This document shows positions 37,091-47,216 of a stretch of DNA of 64,000 nucleotides, in pieces. The DNA lies in NCBI RefSeq assembly GCF_030499575.1, contig NZ_JASTLC010000001.1, forward strand, positions 1,798,001 through 1,862,000. The letters are read 5' to 3'. The position numbers and the translations under genes were made by a program. Each line of letters opens with the position of its first letter. Position 1 is the stretch's first letter. The notes beneath the pieces are model-generated. The model was not told where the DNA came from. It searched no databases and saw nothing but the letters and a program-made list of their open reading frames with translations. This DNA comes from Streptomyces sp. DG2A-72. Lineage in GTDB: Bacteria > Actinomycetota > Actinomycetes > Streptomycetales > Streptomycetaceae.

Positions 37091-37328
37091 GAAAGGGGCT
37101 CCCTTTGGTGCGACGGCTGTCGGCTTTGCGCAACCCGTGGGACGTTCCACAGTAGGCGCACGGCAGCCAGCGTAACCGGGTCCATGGCGGGATGGTCAGA
37201 CGGTCCACGGGACGGACGGGGATGACGAGCAGCTCGCCGACTGGATACGAGTGCGGGATGCGGCGTGGAACGACTGCCGCGACAGCTTCTCGCGGACCAT
37301 TGGCGGCGGGTCGGCATGGACCGGTAGT

Positions 37329-37345
37329 GTTCGGCATTGCCGAAC
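37329..37345. promoter_or_regulatory. Putative GylR operator upstream of gylR
   Basis: Perfect 17-bp palindrome GTTCGGCA-T-TGCCGAAC, 54 bp before the gylR start. A near-identical 17-mer lies upstream of glpF (38424-38440). IclR-family repressors bind such palindromes and GylR is autoregulatory in Streptomyces. The rest of the 309-bp metH/gylR gap shows nothing else. Confidence 0.7.
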
Positions 37346-37399
37346 GGCGGCAGCGGACGTCGCGGGTCGACGGTCGAAGGGGACGGAGGCAGGACGGCG

Positions 37400-38164
37400 A
37401 TGGCACGGAACATCCAGTCGCTCGAACGGGCGGCCGCGATGCTGCGGCTGCTCGCGGGCGGCGAGCGACGGCTCGGCCTGTCGGACATCGCCTCATCCCT
37501 GGGCCTCGCCAAGGGCACCGCCCACGGCATCCTGCGCACCCTCCAGCAGGAGGGCTTCGTCGAGCAGGACGACAACTCCGGGCGCTACCAGCTGGGCGCC
37601 GAGCTGCTGCGCCTGGGCACCACCTACCTGGACGTGCACGAACTGCGGGCCCGCGCCCTGGTGTGGGCGGACGACCTGGCCCGCTCCAGCGGCGAGAGCG
37701 TCTATCTGGGCGTGCTGCACCAGCAGGGCGTGCTGATCGTGCACCACGTCTTCCGGCCCGACGACAGCCGCCAGGTCCTGGAGATCGGCGCGATGCAGCC
37801 CTTGCACTCCACGGCCCTGGGCAAGGTCCTGTCGGCCTACGACCCGGTCGCGCACAGCGAGGCGCTGGAGGCCGACCGCAAGGCGTTCACGGACCGGACG
37901 GTGTGCGAGCTCGACGCCTTCGAGCAGATCCTCGACGTGACCCGCGCGCGTGGCTATGCGGCGGACGTCGAGGAGACCTGGGAGGGCGTCGCTTCCATCG
38001 CCGCCCCCATCCACGACCGGCGGCGCATGCCGGTCGGCGCGGTCGGTGTCACCGGCGCCGTGGAACGGCTGTGCCGGGACGGCGAGGTGCGGCCCGAGCT
38101 GATCGCGGCGGTGCGGGACTGCGCCCGCGCGGTCTCCCGGGATCTGGGCGCCGGGCGGTTCTGA
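37400..38164 (+). CDS. gylR: IclR-family glycerol regulator GylR
   Basis: 254 residues. N-terminal winged helix-turn-helix (IASSLGLAKGTAHGILRTLQ) and C-terminal IclR effector domain (LEIGAMQPLHSTALGKVL, ADVEETWEGVASIAAPI). GylR represses the glycerol catabolic operon in Streptomyces, with glycerol-3-phosphate as inducer. ATG 37400 chosen as the start of conserved sequence. Upstream of glpFKD on the same strand, with a shared palindrome in front of both transcription units. Confidence 0.94.
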   Translation: MARNIQSLERAAAMLRLLAGGERRLGLSDIASSLGLAKGTAHGILRTLQQEGFVEQDDNSGRYQLGAELLRLGTTYLDVHELRARALVWADDLARSSGESVYLGVLHQQGVLIVHHVFRPDDSRQVLEIGAMQPLHSTALGKVLSAYDPVAHSEALEADRKAFTDRTVCELDAFEQILDVTRARGYAADVEETWEGVASIAAPIHDRRRMPVGAVGVTGAVERLCRDGEVRPELIAAVRDCARAVSRDLGAGRF

Positions 38165-38177
38165 GCGCCGTACGCCA

Positions 38178-38255
38178 ACAAGTACGTGCCACAAGTACGT
38201 GCCGCAAGTACGTGCCGCAAGTACGTGCCGCAAGTACGTCCCACAAGTACATCGA
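38178..38255. repeat. Tandem repeat, six copies of a 13-bp unit
   Basis: Six head-to-tail units of RCAAGTACGTGCC begin at 38178, 38191, 38204, 38217, 38230 and 38243. Units 1-2 are identical, units 3-4 are identical and differ from those only at the first base, unit 5 has one more change, unit 6 is degraded. It starts 14 bp after the gylR stop, in the 358-bp gap before glpF. No gene is coded. Confidence 0.9.
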
Positions 38256-38423
38256 GCAAACCGGGGCACCGTCGAGCGCTCCGGTTGTTGTCATGCCTTG
38301 TAAGGCGTTGTCATGGTTTGGCGAGACGCTTGATCGATAGCTCGCCGCGATCAATAACGATCGTGTTTTCGATAACAGAACTCTTGACGCACTCGTAACG
38401 CCAGGGCAAGACTCCCGTCCATC

Positions 38424-38440
38424 GGTCGACATTGTCGAAC
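38424..38440. promoter_or_regulatory. Putative GylR operator upstream of glpF
   Basis: GGTCGACATTGTCGAAC: 17 bp with the same centre and 14 of 17 bases identical to the palindrome before gylR (37329-37345). 83 bp before the glpF start. Shared consensus GKTCGRCATTGYCGAAC. Confidence 0.65.
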
Positions 38441-38522
38441 ACCGACCGGCAATAGGCGTTACAGTGTGACGACGCCAAGGGCCGGCAGCTCTCCCCCTGG
38501 ACGAAGGACAAAGGAGTCGCGG

Positions 38523-39317
38523 GTGTCCAGCTCCGACATCTTCATCGGCGAGACCATCGGTACCGCCATACTCATCCTGCTGGGCGGTGGCGTCTGCGCC
38601 GCCGTCACGCTCAAGGCCTCCAAGGCCCGTAACGCCGGCTGGCTCGCCATCACCTTCGGGTGGGGTTTCGCCGTACTGACCGCCGTGTACACCTCCGCGC
38701 CGCTCTCCGGCGCCCACCTCAACCCGGCCGTGACCCTGGCGCTCGCGATCAAGGATGACGACTGGAGCAACGTTCCGACCTATTGGGGCGGACAGCTGCT
38801 CGGCGCGATGATCGGCGCGGCGCTGGTATGGGTCGCCTACTACGGCCAGTTCCACGCGCACCTCACCGACAAGGAGATCGTCGGCGGTCCGGGCGCGCAG
38901 GCCACCACCGCCAAGGCCGTCGAGGCCCGTGAGAAGGGCGCCGGACCGGTCCTGGGCATCTTCTCCACCGGCCCGGAGATCCGGGTCGTGTGGCAGAACC
39001 TCGCGACGGAGATCATCGGCACCGTCGTGCTGGTGCTGGCCATCCTCACTCAGGGCCTGAACGCCGATGGTGACGGCCTCGGCACGCTGGGCGCCCTGAT
39101 CACCGCGCTGGTGGTCGTCGCGATCGGTCTGTCCCTCGGCGGCCCGACCGGCTACGCGATCAACCCGGCCCGTGACCTCGGCCCGCGTATCACGCACGCC
39201 CTCCTCCCCCTGCCCAACAAGGGCGGCTCCGACTGGGGTTACGCCTGGATCCCGGTGGTCGGTCCGCTGATCGGCGGCGCCATCGCGGCAGGCATCTACA
39301 ACGTCGCTTTCGCTTAG
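38523..39317 (+). CDS. glpF: Glycerol uptake facilitator GlpF
   Basis: 264-residue aquaglyceroporin with six membrane segments and two half-helices: NPA boxes in GAHLNPAVT and AINPARDLG (Asp after the second box is the GLP-type signature). GTG at 38523 with AAGGAG 7 bp upstream; the longer frame was rejected. First gene of the glpFKD operon. Lets glycerol diffuse in, to be trapped by GlpK. Confidence 0.95.
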   Translation: MSSSDIFIGETIGTAILILLGGGVCAAVTLKASKARNAGWLAITFGWGFAVLTAVYTSAPLSGAHLNPAVTLALAIKDDDWSNVPTYWGGQLLGAMIGAALVWVAYYGQFHAHLTDKEIVGGPGAQATTAKAVEAREKGAGPVLGIFSTGPEIRVVWQNLATEIIGTVVLVLAILTQGLNADGDGLGTLGALITALVVVAIGLSLGGPTGYAINPARDLGPRITHALLPLPNKGGSDWGYAWIPVVGPLIGGAIAAGIYNVAFA

Positions 39318-39379
39318 AGCACGATTCAGCCATCGCGCCGTACAGACAGCCCCCACCTACGGAACCCCAGGAGCACACA

Positions 39380-40921
<1,542 letters not shown>

Positions 40922-40967
40922 CGACAGCCGCCAGCTCTCGAACTCTGATGAGGAGTAAGAACCCGAA

Positions 40968-42584
40968 ATGACCAGTCAGTCCACCCTGCAGTCCGTGCCT
41001 GCCCTCGGTACGCGCCCGGCCTCCGGCTTCAACCCGAGCCGCGCCGAGACCCGGGAGCAGCTCGCCAAGGCGTCGTACGACCTTCTCGTGATCGGCGGCG
41101 GCATCCTGGGCATCTCCACCGCCTGGCACGCCGCGCAGTCCGGGCTCAGGGTGGCGCTGGTCGACGCCGGCGACTTCGCCGGCGCCACCTCCTCCGCCTC
41201 CTCCAAGCTGCTCCACGGCGGTCTGCGTTATCTGCAGACCGGCGCGGTGAGGCTGGTGGCGGAGAACCACTTCGAGCGCCGTGCGGTCTCCCGCCAGGTG
41301 GCCCCCCACCTGGCGAACCCGCTCACCTTCTACCTCCCCGTGTACAAGGGGGGCCCGCACGGCGCGGCCAAGCTGGGCGCGGGCGTGTTCGCGTACTCGG
41401 CGCTCTCCGCGTTCGGCGACGGCGTCGGCCATCTGCTCTCCCCCGCCAAGGCCCAGCAGGACGTGCCGGAGCTGCGCACCGAGAACCTCAAGGCCGTGGC
41501 CGTGTACGGCGACGACCAGATGAACGACGCCCGCATGGCGCTGATGACGGTCCGCGCGGCCACCGAGGCGGGCGCGGTCGTCCTCAACCACGCCGAGGTG
41601 ACCGGGCTGCGTTTCACCAAGGGCCGGGTGACGGGCGCGGAGCTGAAGGACCGCACGACCGGCGACGAGTTCGGGGTCGACGCCCGTCTCGTGCTGAACG
41701 CGACCGGTCCCTGGGTCGACCACCTGCGCAAGATGGAGGACCCGAACGCGGCTCCGTCCATCCGGCTGTCGAAGGGCGCGCACCTGGTCCTGAAGCGGAC
41801 CTCGCCCTGGAAGGCCGCGCTCGCTACCCCGATCGACAAGTACCGGATCACCTTCGCCCTCCCCTGGGAGGACATGCTGCTGCTCGGTACGACGGACGAG
41901 GAGTTCGAGGGCGACCCGGCGGATGTGTCCGTCAACGACAAGGACATAGCCCAGATCCTCGACGAGGCCGCGTTCTCGATCCGCGACCAGCAGCTCGACC
42001 GTGACCTGATCACCTACGCCTTCGCGGGTCTGCGGGTGCTGCCGGGCGGCCCCGGCGACACGGCCAAGGCCAAGCGCGAGACCGTCGTGACCGAGGGCCG
42101 GGGCGGCATGCTGTCCATCGCGGGCGGCAAGTGGACGACGTTCCGGCACATCGGCCGTACGGTCATGAAGAAGCTGGAGGCGCTTCCGGGGCACCCGCTG
42201 GGCGACGACTTCGAGCCGATCGCCTCCCTGCCGAAGAAGCTGCCGCTGCCCGGCGTTGCCAACCCGCGTGCGATCGCGCACCGGCTGCTGGTGGACCGGC
42301 CGGCTCCGGGCCCGCGCATGGGTGCGGACACCGCGAAGCACCTGGCGACGCACTACGGTTCCCTGGCCTTCGACATCGCCCGACTGGCGAACGAGAACCC
42401 CGAGCTGGGCGAGCGGGTGCACCCGGACGCCCCGGAGATCTGGGCGCAGGTCGTGTACGCGCGGGACAACGAGTGGGCTCAGACGACGGACGATGTGCTG
42501 CGGCGCCGTACGACGTTGACGATCCGAGGGCTGGCCACGGACGACGTCCGGGCGAAGGTTCAGGACCTGCTCGACAAGAAGTAG
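40968..42584 (+). CDS. glpD: Aerobic glycerol-3-phosphate dehydrogenase (FAD)
   Basis: 538 residues. FAD Rossmann motif VIGGGILGISTAWHAAQSG, followed by SSASSKLLHGGLRYL typical of GlpD, and C-terminal alpha-helical domain. Oxidises glycerol-3-phosphate to dihydroxyacetone phosphate and passes electrons to quinone at the membrane. ATG with GAGG upstream, 46 bp after glpK; operon end marked by a terminator. Confidence 0.96.
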   Translation: MTSQSTLQSVPALGTRPASGFNPSRAETREQLAKASYDLLVIGGGILGISTAWHAAQSGLRVALVDAGDFAGATSSASSKLLHGGLRYLQTGAVRLVAENHFERRAVSRQVAPHLANPLTFYLPVYKGGPHGAAKLGAGVFAYSALSAFGDGVGHLLSPAKAQQDVPELRTENLKAVAVYGDDQMNDARMALMTVRAATEAGAVVLNHAEVTGLRFTKGRVTGAELKDRTTGDEFGVDARLVLNATGPWVDHLRKMEDPNAAPSIRLSKGAHLVLKRTSPWKAALATPIDKYRITFALPWEDMLLLGTTDEEFEGDPADVSVNDKDIAQILDEAAFSIRDQQLDRDLITYAFAGLRVLPGGPGDTAKAKRETVVTEGRGGMLSIAGGKWTTFRHIGRTVMKKLEALPGHPLGDDFEPIASLPKKLPLPGVANPRAIAHRLLVDRPAPGPRMGADTAKHLATHYGSLAFDIARLANENPELGERVHPDAPEIWAQVVYARDNEWAQTTDDVLRRRTTLTIRGLATDDVRAKVQDLLDKK

Positions 42585-42598
42585 GCGTTACGACACGC

Positions 42599-42632
42599 AA
42601 GGGGCGGCTCCTCGCCGACGGAGCCGCCCCTT
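42599..42632 (+). terminator. Intrinsic terminator after glpFKD
   Basis: 13-bp stem AAGGGGCGGCTCC/GGAGCCGCCCCTT with 8-nt loop, followed by TC; 15 bp past the glpD stop. Confidence 0.88.
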
Positions 42633-42808
42633 TCGCATGCCGTCAAGTCCGGTGCCGTCAAGTCCGGTTCATGCTCTGATCTCCTGGCATGTCCGAGAGT
42701 TAACGGACCATTAGGACACATGAGGTGTGAAGGGCCTGATGGTGGATCAATCATCTTGTCATGAACCTGCGATCCGACGGACGGATCGCGGCCTCATGGA
42801 GGTGTGGG

Positions 42809-43261
42809 ATGCACCGCAGACTCGCCACCGGTCTCGCCGCTTCGGCCCTTGCCCTGATCACCGTCACCGCAACTGCCGCCACCGCCACCGCGGTTCCCGC
42901 CGACAAGCCCCAGGTCCTCTCGAACTGGACCCAGACCAGCGCGTCGAGCTACAACGCGTGGGCCGCCGCCCGCGCCAACCAGTCCGCCTGGGCCGCCTAC
43001 GAGTTCAACTGGTCCACCGACTACTGCTCCTCCTCGCCGGACAACCCCTTCGGCTTCCCCTTCGCCACGTCCTGCGCCCGGCACGACTTCGGCTACCGCA
43101 ACTACAAGGCCGCGGGCGCGTTCGACGCCAACAAGGCCCGCCTCGACAGCGCCTTCTACGAGGATCTCAAGCGCGTCTGCAACAGCTACAGCGGCGGCAC
43201 GAAGAACGCCTGCACCAGCACGGCCTGGACGTACTACCAGGCCGTGAAGGCCTTCGGCTGA
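42809..43261 (+). CDS. Secreted phospholipase A2
   Basis: 150 residues. Signal peptide (MHRRLATGLAASALALITV, cleavage near residue 28-30), then the compact prokaryotic PLA2 fold: catalytic pair H92-D93 in CARHDFGYRNYK and four cysteines (73, 89, 124, 135) for two disulfides. Calcium-dependent hydrolysis of sn-2 ester bonds, as in the S. violaceoruber enzyme. ATG chosen with GGAGG 8 bp upstream. A stand-alone gene between two terminators. Confidence 0.92.
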   Translation: MHRRLATGLAASALALITVTATAATATAVPADKPQVLSNWTQTSASSYNAWAAARANQSAWAAYEFNWSTDYCSSSPDNPFGFPFATSCARHDFGYRNYKAAGAFDANKARLDSAFYEDLKRVCNSYSGGTKNACTSTAWTYYQAVKAFG

Positions 43262-43279
43262 CAGCGGTCACTTTCCTGG

Positions 43280-43307
43280 GGCCGGGTGCGGTACGCCGCA
43301 CCCGGCC
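43280..43307 (+). terminator. Intrinsic terminator after phospholipase gene
   Basis: 11-bp perfect stem GGCCGGGTGCG/CGCACCCGGCC, loop GTACGC, 19 bp beyond the stop. Confidence 0.8.
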
Positions 43308-43369
43308 TCGCCCGCATCGCGGACCCGGGGGCTCGCGGGTGCGCGGCTCGCCCTCGGTAACGTCGTCTC

Positions 43370-44119
43370 ATGCCCCAGGATCTGCTGCCCGTCACCCGAA
43401 TACCCCGCACCGGGCTCCCGGCGCACGCGATCGTCGTCGGCGACCCGGCGCGCGCGGCGGTCGTCGCCGCTCTGCTCGACGGCGCCGAGGAGGTCTCGTA
43501 CCACCGCGAATACCGTGTGTTCAGCGGGGGTTGGAAGGGCCTGCCGGTCACCGTCGCGTCGCACGGGGTGGGCGCTCCGGGCGCGATCCTGCTGTTCCAG
43601 GAGCTGGCCGACGCGGGCGTACACACCTTTCTGCGGTTCGGTACGGCGGGCGCGATGAAGCCGGGCATCGGCGACGGCGAACTGGTCATCGCCGAGGCGG
43701 CCGTTCGGGACGACGGGGTCACCCACCAGCTGCTGCCGCCCGAGTACCCGGCGGTCTCCTCCCCCGAGGCGGTGTTCGCCCTCCAGCGCGCGGCACGCGA
43801 GGCGGGCGCCCCGCACCACCGGGGCATCGTGTGGACGCGGGCCGCGTTCCAGCCGGGGCTGCTGCCCTTCTTCCCGTACGGCGGCGCAGGGCTCGCGGCG
43901 ATCGAGATGGAGCTGTCCGCGCTGCTGGTGACGGCCTCGCTGCGCGGGCTGGTGGCCGGAGGTGTGCTGGTCGTGGACGGCGCCAACGCCGACGAACTCG
44001 TCGACGAACAGGGCACCGGCGGATACGACCCCCACCGGGACGTCGTGGCGGCGGGCGTCGAAAGAGGTGCCGTCGTATCCCTGGAGGCGCTGCGGCTGCT
44101 GGTGGAGCAGTCGCCCTGA
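43370..44119 (+). CDS. Nucleoside phosphorylase family protein (uridine phosphorylase-like)
   Basis: 249 residues of the PNP/UDP fold. Phosphate-binding VVGDPARA near the N-terminus, RFGTAGAMKPGIGDGELVI and the ribose-site IEMELSALL. Phosphorolysis of purine or uridine nucleosides in salvage; uridine phosphorylase is the best guess from IEMELSAL. It is 85 bp ahead of a GntR regulator on the same strand, which may control a different target. Confidence 0.85.
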   Translation: MPQDLLPVTRIPRTGLPAHAIVVGDPARAAVVAALLDGAEEVSYHREYRVFSGGWKGLPVTVASHGVGAPGAILLFQELADAGVHTFLRFGTAGAMKPGIGDGELVIAEAAVRDDGVTHQLLPPEYPAVSSPEAVFALQRAAREAGAPHHRGIVWTRAAFQPGLLPFFPYGGAGLAAIEMELSALLVTASLRGLVAGGVLVVDGANADELVDEQGTGGYDPHRDVVAAGVERGAVVSLEALRLLVEQSP

Positions 44120-44169
44120 TCTGCGCATTCGGCGTCCCGTTCAGCCTGGTGAACCCCCATAATGGCGTG

Positions 44170-44184
44170 AGACATCGGATGTCT
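44170..44184. promoter_or_regulatory. Putative GntR/FCD operator
   Basis: AGACAT-CGG-ATGTCT, a perfect 6-bp inverted repeat with 3-bp spacer, 20 bp before the start of the GntR-family gene. Size and position fit autoregulation by an FCD-type regulator. Confidence 0.55.
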
Positions 44185-44204
44185 GAACGACAGGGAGGCC
44201 GGCC

Positions 44205-44876
44205 ATGGCAGTCACCGACGAGGCGATCGAAAAGATCAAGGGCATGATCGTCTCCGGCGCGCTGCGCCCGGGCGACCGGCTGCCCAAGGAGAGCGAGCTC
44301 GCCTCCGAACTGGGGCTGTCCCGCAACTCCCTGCGGGAGGCCGTGCGCGCCCTGTCCCTGATCCGCATCCTGGATGTACGCCAGGGCGACGGCACGTACG
44401 TCACCAGCCTCGATCCGCAACTCCTCCTGGAGGCGCTGAGCTTCGTCGTCGACTTCCACCGCGACGACACGGTCCTGGAGTTCCTGGCCGTACGCCGCAT
44501 GCTGGAGCCGGCCGCGACGGCGATGGCGGCCTCGCGGGTCAGCGAGCAGCAACTGGACGCGCTGTCGGCCCAGTTGGACAAGCTCGGCGACGCACCGTCG
44601 GTCGAGGAACTGGTCGCGTGTGACCTGGACTTCCACCGGGGCATCGTGCAGAGCTCAGGCAACTCGGTGCTCTGCTCGCTCCTCGACGGCCTCTCGGGTC
44701 CCACCACCCGCGCCCGTATCTGGCGCGGCCTGACCCAGGAGGACGCGGTCAGCCGCACCCTGCACGAGCACCGCATGATCCTCGCCGCCCTGCGCGACCG
44801 GGACGCGGAGGCGGCCAGGTCGTGGGCGACGGTGCACATCGCGAGCGTGGAGCAGTGGCTTCGGTCCACTCTGTGA
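44205..44876 (+). CDS. GntR-family regulator with FCD domain
   Basis: 223 residues. N-terminal winged helix (RLPKESELASELGLSRNSLREAVRAL) and C-terminal FCD helical domain (FLAVRRMLEPAATAMAA; metal/ligand residues D and H in LACDLDFHRGIV-like segment and HEHRMILAAL). FadR subgroup; effector probably a small organic acid. ATG with GGGAGG upstream. A short palindrome in its leader suggests autoregulation. Confidence 0.92.
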   Translation: MAVTDEAIEKIKGMIVSGALRPGDRLPKESELASELGLSRNSLREAVRALSLIRILDVRQGDGTYVTSLDPQLLLEALSFVVDFHRDDTVLEFLAVRRMLEPAATAMAASRVSEQQLDALSAQLDKLGDAPSVEELVACDLDFHRGIVQSSGNSVLCSLLDGLSGPTTRARIWRGLTQEDAVSRTLHEHRMILAALRDRDAEAARSWATVHIASVEQWLRSTL

Positions 44877-45033
44877 CGACTCCCCCTCCGACAAGCGCGG
44901 CACAGAGGGAGTGTTTCGAGGTGGCGATGTGGGCAGTGATGCGTGCATTCCCCCTCCGGGGGGCTGCGGACGCCCCGCCCGCACGCCGTAAGGTTGGGAC
45001 GTCAGGCGAGGGCACGTCGGAAGGAGGCACTGG

Positions 45034-46008
45034 GTGATCGAGCTCGAGGGGGTTCCCGAGCTGATCGACCCGGTCATGGTGGCCGCGTTCGAGGGCTGGA
45101 ACGATGCCGGCGACGCCGCCTCCACCGCGGTCGCGCATCTGGACAGGGAGTGGAAGGGCGAGGTGTTCGCGGCGCTGGACGCCGAGGACTACTACGACTT
45201 CCAGGTGAACCGCCCCACCGTGTGGATGGACGCCGGAGTGCGCAAGATCACATGGCCGACGACAAGGTTGTCGGTGGTGCGGATCGGCGGTGAAAAGCCC
45301 CGCGATCTCGTCCTCGTCCGCGGTATCGAACCGTCCATGCGATGGCGCTCGTTCTGCAACGAACTGCTCGGCTTCGCCCACGAACTGGGCGTGGAGCTGG
45401 TGGTCATCCTGGGCGCCCTGCTCGGTGACACCCCGCACACGCGTCCGGTCCCGATCAGCGGGACCACGTCCGACGCCGACCTGGCCCAGCGGATGGACCT
45501 GGAGGAGACGAAGTACGAGGGCCCCACGGGCATCGTCGGCGTCCTCCAGGAGGCGTGCACCCACGCCGGCGTGCCGGCCGTGTCGCTGTGGGCGGCCGTA
45601 CCGCACTACGTGTCGCAGCCGCCCAACCCGAAGGCGACGCTGGCCCTCCTCAACCGCCTGGAGGACCTGATCGACGTACGCATCCCGCTGGGCGAGCTGG
45701 CCGAGGACGCGCGCGCCTGGCAGGTGGGCGTGGACCAGTTGGCCGCCGAGGACACCGAGGTCGCCGAGTACGTGCAGACGCTGGAGGAGGCCCGGGACAC
45801 CGCCGAGCTGCCGGAGGCGTCGGGCGAGGCGATCGCCCGCGAGTTCGAGCGGTATCTGCGGCGCCGGGACACCCCGGGCGGCCACGCCACGGAGGGCGGA
45901 GAGGGCACGCCGTTCCTCAAGGACTGGGGCGACAGCCCCGGCGGTCGTGCCAAGCCGCCGAAGCCACCGAAGCCGGACACGGATGACGAGGATTCGTCCG
46001 AGGACTGA
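45034..46008 (+). CDS. PAC2-family protein
   Basis: 324 residues. PAC2 domain (~10-240): VMVAAFEGWNDAGDAAS, VRGIEPSMRWRSF and VVILGALLGDTPHTRPVP are typical of the actinobacterial family, which is related in fold to eukaryotic proteasome assembly chaperone 2 but of unknown function in bacteria. C-terminal charged/proline-rich tail. GTG start with GGAGG upstream. Monocistronic, ending at a terminator shared with the next, convergent gene. Confidence 0.9.
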   Translation: MIELEGVPELIDPVMVAAFEGWNDAGDAASTAVAHLDREWKGEVFAALDAEDYYDFQVNRPTVWMDAGVRKITWPTTRLSVVRIGGEKPRDLVLVRGIEPSMRWRSFCNELLGFAHELGVELVVILGALLGDTPHTRPVPISGTTSDADLAQRMDLEETKYEGPTGIVGVLQEACTHAGVPAVSLWAAVPHYVSQPPNPKATLALLNRLEDLIDVRIPLGELAEDARAWQVGVDQLAAEDTEVAEYVQTLEEARDTAELPEASGEAIAREFERYLRRRDTPGGHATEGGEGTPFLKDWGDSPGGRAKPPKPPKPDTDDEDSSED

Positions 46009-46017
46009 AACACAGAA

Positions 46018-46046
46018 GGGGCGGTACGGCTCTCCTGTACCGCCCC
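46018..46046. terminator. Terminator between PAC2 gene and convergent gene
   Basis: 10-bp stem GGGGCGGTAC (46018-46027)/GTACCGCCCC (46037-46046), 9-nt loop, between convergent stops. Confidence 0.8.
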
Positions 46047-46053
46047 CGATTTC

Positions 46054-47022
46054 TCAGCGCGCCACAGCGATCACGTCATACGTGGTCGTCGGCGTCGGAG
46101 TCGTCGTGAACCGTGCGTTGGGCAGGTAGAGCCGGTCCCGGTACGCGGCGACCGTGGTCGGCACGTCGAAGTCCGGGTCGGTGATGCGGCGCCGGAAGAT
46201 TCCGCTGGTGCCGTCGGGCGCGAGCGTGAACACGTCGATCGCGTTCTGCCGGTTCTGGACGACGTACAGCGTCCGTCCGAGCAGCAGCAGACCGTCGCCG
46301 TTGGTGAGCGGGGCCGCGTCCCCGAGGTCGACGATCTTGGTGACGCCGGTCTTCGGGTCCACCCGGTGCAGGGCGCCGACCCCGGACTGCACGACCAGCA
46401 GGGCCGAGCCGTCGGGTGTGCGGGTGATGCCGTTGGCGTTGACGACCTCGCCTGGGACCTGGCTCCAGTCGCCGCTCAGGGTGATCGTCACGATGTCGTC
46501 CGCGTCCGGCAGCGCGCCGCGCCGACCGAGCGGCAGGGCGTAGAGCGCAGGCTGGTAGGAGTCGGTGAACCAGGCCGTGCGGGGGGTCAGGAACACATCG
46601 TTGGCGAAGGTCGGGGTCGCCGAGGTGAGGACGTACGACGCGATGATCGCGCCGTTGCGGGCGTCGACGACACGGGCGCCCTCGCCGCGTCCGGCGACGA
46701 ACAGCCGTCCCCGGTCGTCGAGCTTGAGGCCGACCGAGGGCGTGCCGGGCCCGGTCGAGATGATGCCGCCCTTGCCGGTGCGCAGGTCGGCCCGGTAGAT
46801 CGAGCCGTCGCCGAGCGAGCCGAGGTAGGCGTAGGGCCCGCCGCCGATGGTGATGCCCTCCGGGCGGAAGCCGTCGGGCAGCGGGATCACGGTCGGCCAG
46901 GACTTCCCGGAGGCCGAGGCCGTCGTGGCCCCGGCGAGAACGGCACCGGCGGTCGCGGCACCGGCCGTGAGGAGTCTCCGGCGGGTGAGGCCATGTGCGA
47001 AGGAGCGATGCGTGGGTGCCAC
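46054..47022 (-). CDS. Tat-exported beta-propeller protein (SMP-30/gluconolactonase-like)
   Basis: 322 residues. Twin-arginine signal LTRRRLLTAGAATAG followed by ATTASA cleavage region, then repeated ~45-residue blades with GITIGGGPYAYLGSLGDGSIY, SVGLKLDDRGRLFVAG, NANGITRTPDGSALLVV and GDGLLLLGRTLYVVQN. This is the SMP-30/NHL-type propeller; lactonase activity is unproven. GTG at 47022 with AAGG 7 bp upstream; longer frame rejected. A likely client of the TatAC system encoded near 8 kb. Confidence 0.85.
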   Translation of the reverse strand: MAPTHRSFAHGLTRRRLLTAGAATAGAVLAGATTASASGKSWPTVIPLPDGFRPEGITIGGGPYAYLGSLGDGSIYRADLRTGKGGIISTGPGTPSVGLKLDDRGRLFVAGRGEGARVVDARNGAIIASYVLTSATPTFANDVFLTPRTAWFTDSYQPALYALPLGRRGALPDADDIVTITLSGDWSQVPGEVVNANGITRTPDGSALLVVQSGVGALHRVDPKTGVTKIVDLGDAAPLTNGDGLLLLGRTLYVVQNRQNAIDVFTLAPDGTSGIFRRRITDPDFDVPTTVAAYRDRLYLPNARFTTTPTPTTTYDVIAVAR

Positions 47023-47216
47023 TGTGCGTCCTTCCGCGAAGAGACCAGCCGACTGGCTGGTCCAACGGTCAACTGACGCGTCCACCCCATCACATGCCAG
47101 GGGGCTCCGCAGCTCTCCCCGGTCCCTCGACAGCCAGTAGACAGCTTCTGGCCGGATTGTTGCACTGGACCAAGTGCGTTGCGAGAACCAAGCGCGCGCT
47201 GTCTCATCGACGTTCA

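Noticed and set aside
33518..37225. Very long open frame antisense to metH
   Set aside because: Third-position GC bias of metH keeps the opposite strand open; metH shows all family motifs and the antisense product has none.
37091..37399. Cobalamin riboswitch upstream of metH
   Set aside because: No B12-box-like sequence or extended leader structure seen in the gap; only the gylR-side palindrome was found.
38178..38255. CRISPR array
   Set aside because: Units are 13 bp and directly adjacent with no spacers; no cas genes nearby.
42727..44247. Long + strand frame across the phospholipase and phosphorylase genes
   Set aside because: It reads the two real genes out of frame and carries no motif.
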